From Prolixibacteraceae bacterium (lineage in GTDB: Bacteria; Bacteroidota; Bacteroidia; Bacteroidales; Prolixibacteraceae), in contig JARKOX010000197.1 in NCBI GenBank assembly GCA_029975525.1, forward strand, positions 1 to 35,528: a stretch of DNA of 35,528 nucleotides. The letters run 5' to 3'. This document shows positions 24,481 to 33,736 of the stretch, piece after piece. The stretch's first letter is position 1. The number at the start of each line of letters is the position of its first letter. The notes beneath the pieces are model-generated. The model saw only the letters and a list, made by a program, of their open reading frames with translations, was not told the DNA's origin and did not search any database. A program made the translations under genes and the position numbers.

Positions 24481-25146
24481 TTAAGGAAAGCAACGAAACT
24501 CTGAGACCTGACCTCCCGAATGGCTTCCGGAAAATCGGAGGTGTTTTTTATGAAGAAAGAATAACAGGTATAACGCTTTCTTTGGACAACTCTCCCGAAG
24601 GCTTTCAATTCCGCGAAAAACCAGGTTTCTGGCTGATTGATAATTTATTTGCAGTATCTCGCTTAGCTCTTCGTAACTTAATCCTTTGACAAACCGAAGG
24701 TAGATGGCCTCCTTTTGTCGGCTGCTAAGTTTACGCATGGCCTCTTCCAGCCAATTTAGCTTTAAAGTTTGCAATTCAGCTTCTGCATCAGTTTCGGCTG
24801 CTGATGATAGATAATAGGAAAATGATGGACCTTCTTCGTCGAGCGATACAAATTTTCCCTTTTCGCTCAAAATTTTGAAGAGCTTGCGCCGGAGGGATAC
24901 AAACAGATAAAGTTTAATGTTGTTAGTGGCTTTCAGAGTTGCCCGGTACTTGTACAAGTCGATAAACACATCGTGAATGCAATCGTGAATCAATTCTTCG
25001 TTTCTTGTAAAATGAGTTCCAAACTTGAATAACGACTGAATATGATCATCATAAATAATACGGAAAGCCTGACTATTGCCTGAAAGGAACTCATTCCAAA
25101 GTTGAGAATCAGATTTTTCTTGAATTGCCTTCCTCATATTTCCCAT
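24481..25146 (-). CDS. ECF sigma factor, FecI/RpoE-like, of the PUL
   Basis: The product has 221 residues; M4 (25137) is an alternative start. Region 2 is at about residues 25-90 (FRIIYDDHIQSLFKFGTHF, LIHDCIHDVFIDLYKYR). Region 4 is at about 135-185 (LPP-like LSSRQKEAIYLRFVKGLSYEELSEILQINYQSARNLVFRGIESLRE), a helix-turn-helix that reads the -35 element. The C-terminal tail after about 190 is basic and longer than minimal. It would direct RNA polymerase to the PUL when released by the FecR protein encoded downstream. I found no clear autoregulatory promoter; a loose TTATTTTG (minus, 25182-25189) lies about 36 bp upstream without a matching -33 TTG. Confidence 0.95.
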   Translation of the reverse strand: MGNMRKAIQEKSDSQLWNEFLSGNSQAFRIIYDDHIQSLFKFGTHFTRNEELIHDCIHDVFIDLYKYRATLKATNNIKLYLFVSLRRKLFKILSEKGKFVSLDEEGPSFSYYLSSAAETDAEAELQTLKLNWLEEAMRKLSSRQKEAIYLRFVKGLSYEELSEILQINYQSARNLVFRGIESLRESCPKKALYLLFFLHKKHLRFSGSHSGGQVSEFRCFP

Positions 25147-25370
25147 AGCAATTGTTTCATTTCAAATCATATTCTCTAATCCAAAATAAGAAGTATACTA
25201 GTCTAATCTGATTTATATTCGTAGTTTTTAAATGTAAAAATACTTTATTAAGTATAATAAATCAATGGGCAAAATGTTTCTGGATTTACACAAAATGGCA
25301 CAGTGAAAGTTTGCTCCCCAAGCGATTAATAAATTGTTGTTTAGCCTGACATAGTAAAGAGGAGAATGTC

Positions 25371-25460
25371 ATGTCAAGCAATTCAATGTCAGATGAAGTT
25401 TTAATTTTCATAACAGATCAAACATTTTTTTCAGTTTCCTATTTGATCCGTTTCCATTAG
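25371..25460 (+). CDS. Possible 29-residue small ORF with strong ribosome-binding site
   Basis: ATG at 25371 follows AAAGAGGAG (25356-25364) at a 6-nt spacing, unusually good for this genome and identical to the sequence before rpsS. The peptide begins MSSNSMSDEVLIFITDQTFF and ends in His before TAG. The AGGAG lies in the loop of a hairpin, TGACAT (25347-25352) with ATGTCA (25366-25371), whose 3' arm ends on the A of the ATG. The peptide has no Gly-Gly leader and resembles nothing I know. It may be chance. Confidence 0.2.
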   Translation: MSSNSMSDEVLIFITDQTFFSVSYLIRFH

Positions 25461-25469
25461 GTTATTCTT

Positions 25470-25551
25470 GACTTCGGCAGTTCTGCCAGCAGCATTACTG
25501 TGGAAGAATTCTCCTCGCTCTACCCATTTTTTGGAAAGAAGTTACTTGTTT
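25470..25551. repeat. Diverged distal copy of the tRNA-Tyr 3'-half repeat
   Basis: This segment aligns almost without gaps with 1077-1158. Shared blocks are CTTCGG, GTTCTGCC, CTGTGGAAGAAT, CTCCTC, ACCCATTTTTTG and GAAGTTACT versus GGAGTTACT. By eye about 85% of positions are identical. It contains the same insertion in the tRNA T-loop as the array copies, so it derives from an array unit and not directly from the tRNA. The terminator arm is degraded, and the spacer portion of the unit is absent. Together with the array at 965-1335 it brackets the whole PUL in the same orientation. Confidence 0.85.
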
Positions 25552-25593
25552 TTCTGCTGAATATGGTTGACAGGTGAGGTGGGAGTTTAACGA

Positions 25594-25618
25594 TCCGGCT
25601 TTCGGGATTTAAGCCGGA
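25594..25618. repeat. Inverted repeat upstream of the ABC exporter gene
   Basis: TCCGGCTT (25594-25601) and AAGCCGGA (25611-25618) form a perfect 8-bp stem with a 9-nt loop. No U-tract follows on either strand, so it is more likely an mRNA or DNA structural element than a terminator. Its role is unknown. Confidence 0.45.
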
Positions 25619-25779
25619 CAACTTCTTTGGAATAGCTCTTATGAACACCCATCTGAAAACCCCGGGATTGGTTTGTGAATAAAAACAGCAGATTATGAGC
25701 CAGTTTCATGGTGTCTGTTGTTCTGTCCCGGTGGACTCGGGTTGCTAAAATCACTATCTTTCCCGCAATTTTTGGCGTA

Positions 25780-27987
25780 ATGGCTCAGTTTCCGAATTAC
25801 ATACAACCCGATGCCATGGATTGCGGACCAACCTGTCTGCGGATTGTGGCGAAATATTTTGGGAAACATTATAACCTGAATACTTTGCGGGAGATGACTT
25901 TTCAGACCCGCGAAGGGGTGTCGTTGCTGACGCTGAGCGACGCTGCCGAAAAAATCGGGTTTCGCACCCAGGGGGCCCGTCTCACCCTCGCCCAGCTGGA
26001 GCAGGTCCCGTTGCCGGCTGTTCTTCACTGGGATCAGAACCATTTTGTGGTTCTTTATAAAATCAAAAAGAAGAAGAAAGGGGCAGAAGGGGAGACCTGG
26101 TTGGTTTCCGATCCCGGGGTTGGGCTGGTCGAATATTCCCGTGCCGAATTTCAGAAACACTGGGCAACTACCGTGAGTCATGGCGAACCGGCCGGAATTG
26201 CCCTTCTGCTTGAACCCACCCCCGAATTTTACCGGGAGGAGGGCGAAGTAACCAACCGCGCCGGATTGGGCTTTTTGTTCCGCTACCTTCGTCCTTACCG
26301 GAAGCTGATTACTCAGCTGATGCTGGGATTTTTTACCGGCAGTTTGCTTAGTTTGTTGCTGCCGTTCCTCACCCAGTCGATCGTTGACGTGGGGATCACC
26401 ACCAACAACCTGAGTTTTATTGTGCTGGTGCTGGTGGCGCAGTTGGTGCTTACGATAAGTCAAACGGCCGTCGGGTTTATCCGCAGCTGGATCATGCTCC
26501 ATGTGAGTGCCCGCGTGAGTATTGCCCTGATCTCCGACTTTCTGATCAAGCTGATGAAGTTGCCGGTGCGCTTTTTTGATACCAAAATGATTGGCGACCT
26601 GCGGCAGCGGATCGATGACAACCAGCGCATCCAGTCTTTCCTCACCTCCAACCTCGTCAATATGTCGTTTGGCGTGTTCATCTTCATTATTTACAGTTTC
26701 GTACTGGCTTATTACGACTGGGGGATCCTGGCGGTATTTTATGCCGGCAGCACGTTGTATGTCGGCTGGATTCTGCTATTTCTGAAGAAAAGGAAAGAAC
26801 TCGATTACAAACGTTTTACCGTTGCTGCTGCCAACCAGGGGAATGTTTACCAGCTGATCACCGGGATGCAGGAAATCAAGCTCAATAACTGTGAAAAGCA
26901 GAAACGTTGGGAGTGGGAACAGATTCAGGCCCGGTTGTTCCGCGTCAATGTAAAAGGATTGTTGCTGAGTCAGAATCAGCAGGCCGGTTCGGTATTTATC
27001 AACCAGGTAAAAAATATCCTGATTATTTTTATCGCAGCCAGGGCGGTGCTGAACGGAACCATGACCCTGGGGGAACTGGTGGCGGTACAATTTATTATTG
27101 GCCAGTTGAACGGGCCGATTCAGGAATTTATCTCCTTTATCGCTGCCGCCCAGGATGCCCGCATCAGTCTGGAACGGCTGGGGGAGATTCACGCCAAAGA
27201 AGAGGAAGAAGCCGCCGGCCTGGTGAAAAACCGGGAGTTGCCTGCCAAACGTGAGCTGGAGATTGAAAACGTATCGTTTCATTATGAAGGGCCCAAGTCG
27301 CCGCGGGTACTGGCCGATGTCTCCCTGGTGATCCCCGAAAATAAGGTGACCGCCATTGTGGGGCCGAGCGGAAGCGGGAAAACCACGCTCATTAAGCTGC
27401 TGCTGGGATTTTATCCTCCTTCGGAAGGGAAAATCAGGCTGGGCGAAATTGAGCTGGACCAGTTCAGCATGGAGATGTGGCGCGGACAGTGTGGGGTGGT
27501 GATGCAGGACGGGTTTATCTTTTCCGATACCATCGCCAATAATATTGCGGTTGGCGAGGATTTTCCCGATAAACAACGGCTGCTGCAGGCCGTCACCATT
27601 GCCAATATCCGCGAAACCATCGAAAGTTTGCCGTTGCGCTACAATACCAAAATCGGGCAGGAGGGCGTGGGGCTCAGCCAGGGACAGAAACAGCGAATCC
27701 TGATCGCCCGGGCAGTTTACAAGAATCCGGCTTTCCTCTTTTTCGACGAAGCTACCAATGCCCTGGATGCCAACAATGAAAAGGTGATCCTGGAAAATCT
27801 CGGCGATTTTTACCGGGGAAAAACAGTGGTGGTGGTGGCCCACCGGTTGAGCACCGTCCGCCAGGCCGACCAGATAGTGGTACTCGAAAAGGGGGCAGTC
27901 GTGGAAACTGGTACCCACGAAGAGTTGACAGCCCGGCAGGGAGCTTATTTCCATCTGGTGAAAAACCAGCTGGAGCTGGGTGGATAA
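25780..27987 (+). CDS. Peptidase C39-containing ABC transporter (bacteriocin/peptide exporter type)
   Basis: The frame opens at 25708 but the conserved start is MAQFPNYIQPDAMDCGPTCL, so I place it at 25780 (735 residues). The N-terminal C39 protease has Cys15 in DCGPTC, His88 in HWDQNHFVVLY and Asp111 in VSDPGVG, so it should be catalytically active and cut leaders after a double-glycine-type motif. A six-helix transmembrane domain follows (GLGFLFRYLRPYRKLITQLML onward). The ATPase domain has Walker A GPSGSGKTT, Q-loop GVVMQDGFIFSD, signature LSQGQKQR, Walker B AFLFFDEATNALD and switch His VVVAHRLS. With the HlyD-type protein encoded next it forms an envelope-spanning exporter. No substrate peptide gene is recognisable nearby. 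The gene is visibly GC-richer than the sigma/fecR genes. Confidence 0.95.
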   Translation: MAQFPNYIQPDAMDCGPTCLRIVAKYFGKHYNLNTLREMTFQTREGVSLLTLSDAAEKIGFRTQGARLTLAQLEQVPLPAVLHWDQNHFVVLYKIKKKKKGAEGETWLVSDPGVGLVEYSRAEFQKHWATTVSHGEPAGIALLLEPTPEFYREEGEVTNRAGLGFLFRYLRPYRKLITQLMLGFFTGSLLSLLLPFLTQSIVDVGITTNNLSFIVLVLVAQLVLTISQTAVGFIRSWIMLHVSARVSIALISDFLIKLMKLPVRFFDTKMIGDLRQRIDDNQRIQSFLTSNLVNMSFGVFIFIIYSFVLAYYDWGILAVFYAGSTLYVGWILLFLKKRKELDYKRFTVAAANQGNVYQLITGMQEIKLNNCEKQKRWEWEQIQARLFRVNVKGLLLSQNQQAGSVFINQVKNILIIFIAARAVLNGTMTLGELVAVQFIIGQLNGPIQEFISFIAAAQDARISLERLGEIHAKEEEEAAGLVKNRELPAKRELEIENVSFHYEGPKSPRVLADVSLVIPENKVTAIVGPSGSGKTTLIKLLLGFYPPSEGKIRLGEIELDQFSMEMWRGQCGVVMQDGFIFSDTIANNIAVGEDFPDKQRLLQAVTIANIRETIESLPLRYNTKIGQEGVGLSQGQKQRILIARAVYKNPAFLFFDEATNALDANNEKVILENLGDFYRGKTVVVVAHRLSTVRQADQIVVLEKGAVVETGTHEELTARQGAYFHLVKNQLELGG

Positions 27988-28007
27988 TCCGGATTCTGGA
28001 ACAAAGA

Positions 28008-29369
28008 ATGTTTGTGAAAAAGTGGCTTAATGTATCGAATCAAGATCAGATGAGTGATGAAAACAACATAGAACTCCGCAGCGAAGAGGTGCAGGAAATT
28101 CTTGGAGCGCCGCCACGTTGGATTATCCGCTGGGGAATCACCATTGTATTAATAGTAGTAATGGTTTTACTGATTGGGAGCTATTTTTACAAATATCCCG
28201 ATTTGATCAAGGCCCGGATTACGGTTTTGTCTGAAAACCCGCCGGTATCGGTTGTTGCCAAAGCCACCGGCAAGCTCGACCACCTGTTTGTTACCGATCA
28301 GCAGACGGTTGCCGCCGGACAACTGCTGGGAGTCATTGAAAATCCGGCCCGTTACGAAGATGTTTACTCGCTCTGGAAACAGCTGGATTCGGTCGGGCAC
28401 TACTTTAACTCCCCGGCACAGTTTGTCGCTTTTCGTTTCAGCCAGGATTACCAGCTGGGACAGATACATCCGTACTATGCTTCATTTGCCAGTCAAACCG
28501 AGACGTACATCACATTTCTGAAATACAACACCTACGAGCAGCGGGTGCAGTCGTTGCGCAAGCAGGTTGCCGACCAGCAGCGCTATTTATACCAGCAGAC
28601 CAACCAGGCCCGCATCCTCGACGACAAACTTCAGCTGAGCCGTCGCCAGCTGGCGCGCGATTCGGGTCTTTTCCGTAAAAAAGCCATTTCGGAAATTGAC
28701 CTGGAAAAATCGAATGCTGAATTTTTAGGACATGAACTGAACCACCGCACGGCCATTGCCAACCTGTCGAACACGCAGATGCAGATTAACCAGCTGCAGC
28801 AGCAGGTCAGCGAGCAGCAGGTGCAACGTGCCGAACAGGAAAACAAATTGCTTTCGGCGCTGAAGGAGAAATACGAAAATTTGGTTAATCAGCTCTCGGC
28901 GTGGGAGCAAACTTTCGTCCTGAAAACCCCGATTGCCGGAAAGGTAACCTTTACCAACATCTGGAGCGCCAACCAGTATGTGACTGCCGGCGATGCCGTT
29001 TTTTCCGTGGTCCCCGATGCGGAACAGCGGATTATCGGGCGGATTGTGATGCCGCTCGCCGGAAGCGGGAAAGTTGAAACCGGCCAGCGGGTCAACATCA
29101 AGCTGGACAACTATCCGCACCTTGAATACGGAATGCTCGAAGGGCGCATCGTCTCCATGTCGCTGGTGCCGGTCACCTCGGCCGAGGGCAGGTACTACAC
29201 CGCCGAAGTGGATTTACAAAACGGACTTACCACCAATTACCATATTAATCTGGCCTTTAGCCAGGAGATGCAGGGAAGTGCTGAAATTATCACCAAAGAC
29301 CGCCGGTTGATCGAACGTTTGGTGGAACCGCTCGTGTCGGTTTTTCGCGAAAGATTGTTACCCCATTGA
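28008..29369 (+). CDS. HlyD-family membrane fusion (periplasmic adaptor) protein
   Basis: The product has 453 residues. An alternative start is M15 at 28050. A short cytoplasmic N-terminus (ELRSEEVQEILGAPPRWIIRWG) leads to one transmembrane helix (ITIVLIVVMVLLIGSYFY). A biotinyl-lipoyl-like half follows (VVAKATGKLDHLFVTDQQTVAAGQLLGVIEN). A long Gln-rich coiled coil at about 160-295 (QRVQSLRKQVADQQRYLYQQ, NQLQQQVSEQQVQRAEQE) forms the periplasmic hairpin. The second lipoyl half (FVLKTPIAGKVTFTN) and a beta-barrel domain (GQRVNIKLDNYPHLEYGMLEG) complete it. It is encoded 20 bp after the exporter gene and is surely its partner. The third component, a TolC-like outer-membrane factor, is not in the window. 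Confidence 0.93.
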   Translation: MFVKKWLNVSNQDQMSDENNIELRSEEVQEILGAPPRWIIRWGITIVLIVVMVLLIGSYFYKYPDLIKARITVLSENPPVSVVAKATGKLDHLFVTDQQTVAAGQLLGVIENPARYEDVYSLWKQLDSVGHYFNSPAQFVAFRFSQDYQLGQIHPYYASFASQTETYITFLKYNTYEQRVQSLRKQVADQQRYLYQQTNQARILDDKLQLSRRQLARDSGLFRKKAISEIDLEKSNAEFLGHELNHRTAIANLSNTQMQINQLQQQVSEQQVQRAEQENKLLSALKEKYENLVNQLSAWEQTFVLKTPIAGKVTFTNIWSANQYVTAGDAVFSVVPDAEQRIIGRIVMPLAGSGKVETGQRVNIKLDNYPHLEYGMLEGRIVSMSLVPVTSAEGRYYTAEVDLQNGLTTNYHINLAFSQEMQGSAEIITKDRRLIERLVEPLVSVFRERLLPH

Positions 29370-29377
29370 TATTTCTT

Positions 29378-29417
29378 CAGGTTAACCTGCTGATTTTTTG
29401 TTTTTTTCTGAAAAAAA
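29378..29417 (+). terminator. Possible terminator region after the exporter operon
   Basis: The palindrome CAGGTTAACCTG (29378-29389) is followed by two T-runs (29394-29399, 29401-29407). The second T-run can also pair with AAAAAAA at about 29411-29417. Termination would be only moderately efficient; no GC-rich stem is seen. Confidence 0.4.
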
Positions 29418-29420
29418 GAT

Positions 29421-29449
29421 TTGTCCTTTTCTGAAAAATCGTACTTTTG
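29421..29449 (+). promoter_or_regulatory. Upstream promoter of the rpsL (str-S10) operon
   Basis: TTG (29421-29423), an 18-bp spacer and a perfect -7 TACTTTTG (29442-29449). It is the first of two consensus promoters placed in tandem. Confidence 0.75.
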
Positions 29450-29494
29450 CGTGCCGTTTTTTAGGGCCAGAAATGATTTTGGCGCTGGAAACCA

Positions 29495-29523
29495 TTGTAT
29501 TTCAAGAAAAATACATACTTTTG
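29495..29523 (+). promoter_or_regulatory. Downstream promoter of the rpsL (str-S10) operon
   Basis: TTG (29495-29497), an 18-bp spacer and a perfect -7 TACTTTTG (29516-29523), leaving a leader of about 40 nt before the rpsL ATG. It has the same -7 sequence as the SRP RNA promoter. Confidence 0.8.
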
Positions 29524-29570
29524 CAGTCCATTTTTGGAATGATTATTAACGAAGTTAAAAACAGGTATTT

Positions 29571-29978
29571 ATGCCAACGATCCAACAATTAGTTAGAAAA
29601 GGAAGACAAAGTAAAGCCGATTCGAGTAAATCTCCGGCTTTAGATTCATGTCCGCAGCGTCGTGGGGTGTGTGTGCGTGTTTACACTACTACGCCGAAAA
29701 AACCGAATTCGGCCATGCGTAAGGTGGCCAGGGTGCGGTTGACCAACGGCAAAGAGGTGAATGCATACATTCCGGGCGAAGGACACAATCTTCAGGAACA
29801 CTCCATCGTACTGGTACGCGGCGGTAGGGTAAAAGACCTTCCCGGTGTTCGTTACCACCTGGTTAGGGGTACATTAGACACTGCCGGCGTGGAAGGACGT
29901 ACGCAGAGACGTTCGAAATACGGTACCAAAAGACCGAAACCCGGTGCAGTTGCTAAAACAGCTGGTAAGAAAAAGTAA
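29571..29978 (+). CDS. rpsL: Ribosomal protein S12
   Basis: The 135-residue protein sits at the decoding centre of the 30S subunit. The start [13 protein letters not shown], the loop [22 protein letters not shown] and [21 protein letters not shown] are diagnostic. The lysines at the classic streptomycin-resistance sites are wild type (the KK of TPKKPNS and the K of RVKDLP), so no rpsL resistance allele is seen. It is first in the operon, behind two consensus promoters, and followed by a 130-bp gap before rpsG. Confidence 0.99.
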   Translation: MPTIQQLVRKGRQSKADSSKSPALDSCPQRRGVCVRVYTTTPKKPNSAMRKVARVRLTNGKEVNAYIPGEGHNLQEHSIVLVRGGRVKDLPGVRYHLVRGTLDTAGVEGRTQRRSKYGTKRPKPGAVAKTAGKKK

Positions 29979-30108
29979 TTAATTCGTTCATTTAAGTTAT
30001 TTGCTTAGTGGTTTGGTTGAGTAAGCAGCTTCTCTAACCGTCTTCCGGAGACGCGCTGAAGACACCGCCTGTGGGCAGCCAATTTAAATAACACTAAAAA
30101 ACAGACAG

Positions 30109-30585
30109 ATGAGAAAAACAAAACCCAAAAAAAGACATTTGTTACCCGATCCGAAGTTTAATGACTTACTGGTTACCCGGTTTGTTAATGACTTGATGAG
30201 AGACGGGAAAAAATCAGTCGCTTACTCAATCTTTTACGACACCCTCGACCTGGTTGGAAAGCGAATGAAAAACAACGAACTGCAACCTCTTGCAGTGTGG
30301 AAAAAAGCCCTCGAAAACGTCACCCCGCAGGTTGAGGTAAAAAGCCGCCGCGTAGGTGGTGCCAACTTCCAGGTGCCGATGGAAATCCGCAACGAACGGA
30401 AAGTAGCGATCAGTATCAAAAACCTGATCCTCTATGCGTCCAAACGTTCCGGAAAATCGATGGCCGACAAGCTGGCTTCCGAAATTGTCGCAGCTTACAA
30501 CGAAGAGGGCGGTGCTTTCAAAAAGAAAGAAGATACGCACCGTATGGCCGAAGCCAACCGTGCTTTTGCACATTTCAGGTTTTAA
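30109..30585 (+). CDS. rpsG: Ribosomal protein S7
   Basis: The 158-residue protein is the primary 16S 3'-domain binder of the 30S subunit. Diagnostic segments are [64 protein letters not shown] and the terminal [12 protein letters not shown]. The 130-bp gap before it contains TGCTTA/TAAGCA inverted arms (about 30000-30025), a possible site for S7 feedback control or simply a spacer. Confidence 0.99.
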   Translation: MRKTKPKKRHLLPDPKFNDLLVTRFVNDLMRDGKKSVAYSIFYDTLDLVGKRMKNNELQPLAVWKKALENVTPQVEVKSRRVGGANFQVPMEIRNERKVAISIKNLILYASKRSGKSMADKLASEIVAAYNEEGGAFKKKEDTHRMAEANRAFAHFRF

Positions 30586-30637
30586 CAGCCAGGTAGTTTA
30601 GTTTTAGTTACAGGATTAGAAAAAATGGTTTAATAAA

Positions 30638-32755
30638 ATGGCTAAGCAAGATCTGAAATATACAAGAAATATTGGCATCATGGCGCACATCGATGCCGGT
30701 AAAACAACCACTTCTGAACGTATCCTCTACTATACCGGTTTAACGCATCGCCTCGGTGAAGTACACAACGGTGCTGCCACAATGGACTGGATGGAACAGG
30801 AACAGGAGCGCGGAATCACCATTACATCGGCAGCAACCACCACCTTCTGGCGATACCAGGACCAGGAACATAAAATCAATGTCATTGATACTCCTGGGCA
30901 CGTTGACTTTACCGTGGAAGTTGAAAGATCGCTCCGGGTTCTGGATGGAGCCGTTGCTTTATTTTGCGCCGTTGGAGGCGTCGAAGCACAGTCGGAAACC
31001 GTTTGGCGTCAAGCCGAAAAATATGGCGTTCCGCGTATTGCTTTCGTGAATAAAATGGACCGGCAGGGCGCTGACTTTTTCCGCGTTTACAATGACATCC
31101 GCGAAAAACTGAAAGCCCGTCCCGTGCCGATCACCATTCCGATTGGCGCCGAAGCTGCTTTTGAAGGCGTAATCGACCTGATTGAGATGAAGGCCGTTCG
31201 CTGGCATGGCGAAGATGGCGACTTCGGAATGAAATATTCGCTCGAAGAGATTCCGGCCGACCTGATGGAACAGGCCGAAGAGTGGCGGACCAATCTCGTT
31301 GAATCTGCCGCTGAAAATGATGACGCGCTGCTCGAACGTTATTTCGACGATCCGGATTCGATCACGGTTGAAGAGATGAAAGCCGTGATCCGCAAGGCTA
31401 CCATCCAGGGGAATATCATCCCGATGATGTGTGGCTCGGCCTTCCGTAATAAAGGGATTCAGCGCCTGTTGGACGCGATTTGCGCCTTCATGCCCAGCCC
31501 ACTCGATATCGAAGCTGTCTCGGGAAGTGTTCCGGGAGACAAAGATTCGAAACTCGAAAGAAAGCCCGATGTGAATGAGCCTCTGGCTGCACTTGCTTTC
31601 AAAATAGCCACCGACCCGTTTGTCGGAAGATTGTGCTACATCAGGGTATATTCCGGAAAAATTGAAGCCGGACAGCAGGTGCTCAATACCCGCACCGGTA
31701 AAAAAGAGCGTATCTCACGTCTCTACCAGATGCACTCCAACAAACAAAATCCCAAAGAGGTAATTGAAGCCGGAGATATTTGTGCCGCCGTAGGTTTCAA
31801 AGATATCCGAACCGGAGATACCCTCTGTGCGATCGACAGCCCCATCGAACTGGAAAGTATGGTGTTCCCCGAACCCGTTATCGGGATTGCCGTGGAACCC
31901 AAATCGCAGAACGATCTCGACAAACTGGCGAACGGGCTGTCAAAACTTGCCGACGAAGATCCCACCTTCCGGGTGTCAACTGATCCCGACTCGGGGCAGA
32001 CCATCATCCGTGGAATGGGCGAATTGCACCTCGAAATCATCATCGACCGTCTGAGACGCGAATTTAAAGTGGAATGCAACCAGGGAGCACCCCAGGTGGC
32101 CTACAAAGAAGCGCTTACCCAGCCGGTTGAACTGCGCGAGGTATTCAAGAAACAGACTGGTGGCCGAGGTAAATTTGCCGATATCAGCGTCCGGGTTGAA
32201 CCGGTTGAAAAAGGTGTTACCGGCCTCACGTTTGTCGATATGGTGAAGGGTGGTAACATCCCCAGAGAGTATATTCCTTCGGTGGAAAAAGGGTTTAAAG
32301 AAGCGCTTTCCAATGGTCCGCTGGCCGGTTATCCGATCGACGGGCTGAAAGTTACCCTGCTCGATGGGTCGTACCACAACGTTGACTCTGACCAGCTTTC
32401 GTTTGAAATTTGTGCCAAGCAGGCCTTCCGGACAGCTGCTCCCAAAGCAGGTCCCAAACTGCTGGAGCCGATTATGAAGCTGGAGATCGTTACTCCCGAC
32501 GAGTATATGGGCGACATCATTGGTGACCTCAACCGCCGCCGCGGCCATGTTGAAAGCATGGAGTCCAAGTCGGGGGCCAGGGTGATCAACGCCAAAGTGC
32601 CGCTTTCTGAACAATTCGGGTATGTAACCGTACTGAGGACCCTCTCGTCGGGACGGGCCACTTCTTCCATGGAATTCAGCCATTACGAGGAAGTACCGCG
32701 CAACCTGGCCGAGAAAGTACTGACCGAAGTAAAAGGAAGAACAGACTTATTGTAA
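30638..32755 (+). CDS. fusA: Translation elongation factor G
   Basis: The 705-residue GTPase drives translocation of tRNA and mRNA on the ribosome. G-motifs are [15 protein letters not shown] (G1), RGITITSA (G2), DTPGHVDF (G3) and [10 protein letters not shown] (G4). The G', II, III, IV and V domains follow at normal length, with [14 protein letters not shown] and [15 protein letters not shown] near the C-terminus. No tuf gene follows; rpsJ begins 21 bp after the stop, so the str and S10 clusters are joined. Confidence 0.99.
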   Translation: MAKQDLKYTRNIGIMAHIDAGKTTTSERILYYTGLTHRLGEVHNGAATMDWMEQEQERGITITSAATTTFWRYQDQEHKINVIDTPGHVDFTVEVERSLRVLDGAVALFCAVGGVEAQSETVWRQAEKYGVPRIAFVNKMDRQGADFFRVYNDIREKLKARPVPITIPIGAEAAFEGVIDLIEMKAVRWHGEDGDFGMKYSLEEIPADLMEQAEEWRTNLVESAAENDDALLERYFDDPDSITVEEMKAVIRKATIQGNIIPMMCGSAFRNKGIQRLLDAICAFMPSPLDIEAVSGSVPGDKDSKLERKPDVNEPLAALAFKIATDPFVGRLCYIRVYSGKIEAGQQVLNTRTGKKERISRLYQMHSNKQNPKEVIEAGDICAAVGFKDIRTGDTLCAIDSPIELESMVFPEPVIGIAVEPKSQNDLDKLANGLSKLADEDPTFRVSTDPDSGQTIIRGMGELHLEIIIDRLRREFKVECNQGAPQVAYKEALTQPVELREVFKKQTGGRGKFADISVRVEPVEKGVTGLTFVDMVKGGNIPREYIPSVEKGFKEALSNGPLAGYPIDGLKVTLLDGSYHNVDSDQLSFEICAKQAFRTAAPKAGPKLLEPIMKLEIVTPDEYMGDIIGDLNRRRGHVESMESKSGARVINAKVPLSEQFGYVTVLRTLSSGRATSSMEFSHYEEVPRNLAEKVLTEVKGRTDLL

Positions 32756-32776
32756 TACAATTAACTAATTCTCATT

Positions 32777-33082
32777 ATGAGTCAAAAAATCAGGATTAAA
32801 CTGAAATCGTACGATCACAATCTTGTGGACAATTCTGCTGAAAAGATCGTGAAGACGGTTAAATCTACCGGCGCTGTGGTTAGCGGTCCTATTCCGCTGC
32901 CCACCCATCGCAGGGTCTTTACCGTTTTGCGCTCGACCTTTGTCAATAAAAAATCAAGGGAACAGTTTCAGTTGTCTTCTTACAAAAGGTTGATCGACAT
33001 TTACAGTTCAACGGCAAAAACCATCGACGCATTAATGAAACTGGAACTTCCCAGCGGCGTTGAGGTTGAAATTAAAGTGTGA
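32777..33082 (+). CDS. rpsJ: Ribosomal protein S10
   Basis: The 101-residue 30S protein (also NusE in antitermination complexes) starts [20 protein letters not shown]. It contains [20 protein letters not shown] and [16 protein letters not shown], and ends in a strand SGVEVEIKV. It lies 21 bp after fusA and 24 bp before rplC. Confidence 0.99.
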   Translation: MSQKIRIKLKSYDHNLVDNSAEKIVKTVKSTGAVVSGPIPLPTHRRVFTVLRSTFVNKKSREQFQLSSYKRLIDIYSSTAKTIDALMKLELPSGVEVEIKV

Positions 33083-33106
33083 TAAATAATAAAAAGTAGT
33101 CGAAAA

Positions 33107-33736
33107 ATGGCTGGAATTATTGGAAGAAAAATCGGAATGACATCCGTATTCAGTGTTGAGGGGAAAAATATCCCATGCACTGTGATTGAAGCCGGTCCCT
33201 GTGTGGTTACACAGGTGAAAACCGTTGAAAAAGACGGCTATCGTGCGCTTCAACTGGGCTTTAAAGAAAAAAGGGCCAAGAGTGCCACCAAAGCTGAGTT
33301 TGGGCACTTCAGAAAAGCCGGAACAACGCCAAAGTGCGAAGTGAAGGAGTTTAAGGACACTTTCGAGCAGAAGTATGACTTGGGAGATGTGATCAATGTA
33401 GGGATCTTCAGTGAAAACGAGTATGTTGACGTGGTTGGACTTTCCAAAGGGAAAGGGTTCCAGGGCGTTGTCAAACGGCACAACTTTGGTGGCGTTGGCG
33501 AAAGCACCCACGGTCAGCACAACCGCCTCCGGGCACCGGGTTCACTGGGTGCATCTTCTTTCCCGTCGCGGGTATTCAAAGGCATTCGCATGGCCGGCCG
33601 CATGGGCGGGGATATGATAACAATCGAAAACCTGTTGGTTTTGAAAGTTATCCCTGAGAAAAATTTGATTGTACTGAAAGGCTCTGTCCCCGGTGCAAAA
33701 GGTTCATACATAGCATTACGGAAGCAATGGAATTAA
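33107..33736 (+). CDS. rplC: Ribosomal protein L3
   Basis: The 209-residue 50S protein reaches the peptidyl-transferase region. [71 protein letters not shown] and [16 protein letters not shown] are typical of L3. Its last codons overlap the start of rplD by 10 bp, which suggests translational coupling. Confidence 0.99.
   Translation: MAGIIGRKIGMTSVFSVEGKNIPCTVIEAGPCVVTQVKTVEKDGYRALQLGFKEKRAKSATKAEFGHFRKAGTTPKCEVKEFKDTFEQKYDLGDVINVGIFSENEYVDVVGLSKGKGFQGVVKRHNFGGVGESTHGQHNRLRAPGSLGASSFPSRVFKGIRMAGRMGGDMITIENLLVLKVIPEKNLIVLKGSVPGAKGSYIALRKQWN

Larger units (their letters stand above)
25147..25779. other. Gene-poor region between the PUL sigma factor and the ABC exporter
   Basis: About 630 bp without a convincing long gene. 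The left part (25147-25330) is AT-rich and probably holds the sigma-operon promoter. The middle has a hairpin framing an AAAGAGGAG sequence and a 29-codon frame. At 25470-25551 lies the diverged copy of the tRNA-Tyr-associated repeat, and at 25594-25618 a second hairpin. The right part should contain the exporter promoter, but only an imperfect -7 box (TATCTTTC, 25755-25762) is visible. Confidence 0.6.

Noticed and set aside
25147-25250. A consensus promoter for the ECF sigma operon
   Set aside because: Only a loose TTATTTTG (minus strand, 25182-25189) was found, without a TTG at the right distance. It is too weak to list as a feature.
965-25551. Integrase, transposase or conjugation genes that would prove a mobile element
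   Set aside because: All long frames between the repeats belong to the PUL. None resembles a recombinase, relaxase or transposase.
26776-27954. A 392-codon open frame antisense to the ABC exporter
   Set aside because: It lies wholly opposite a well-supported gene in GC-rich sequence, has low-complexity His/Gln-rich content and no recognisable domain. It is a shadow frame.
29398-29592. A 64-codon plus-strand frame ahead of rpsL
   Set aside because: It covers both consensus rpsL promoters and runs into the rpsL coding region in another frame.
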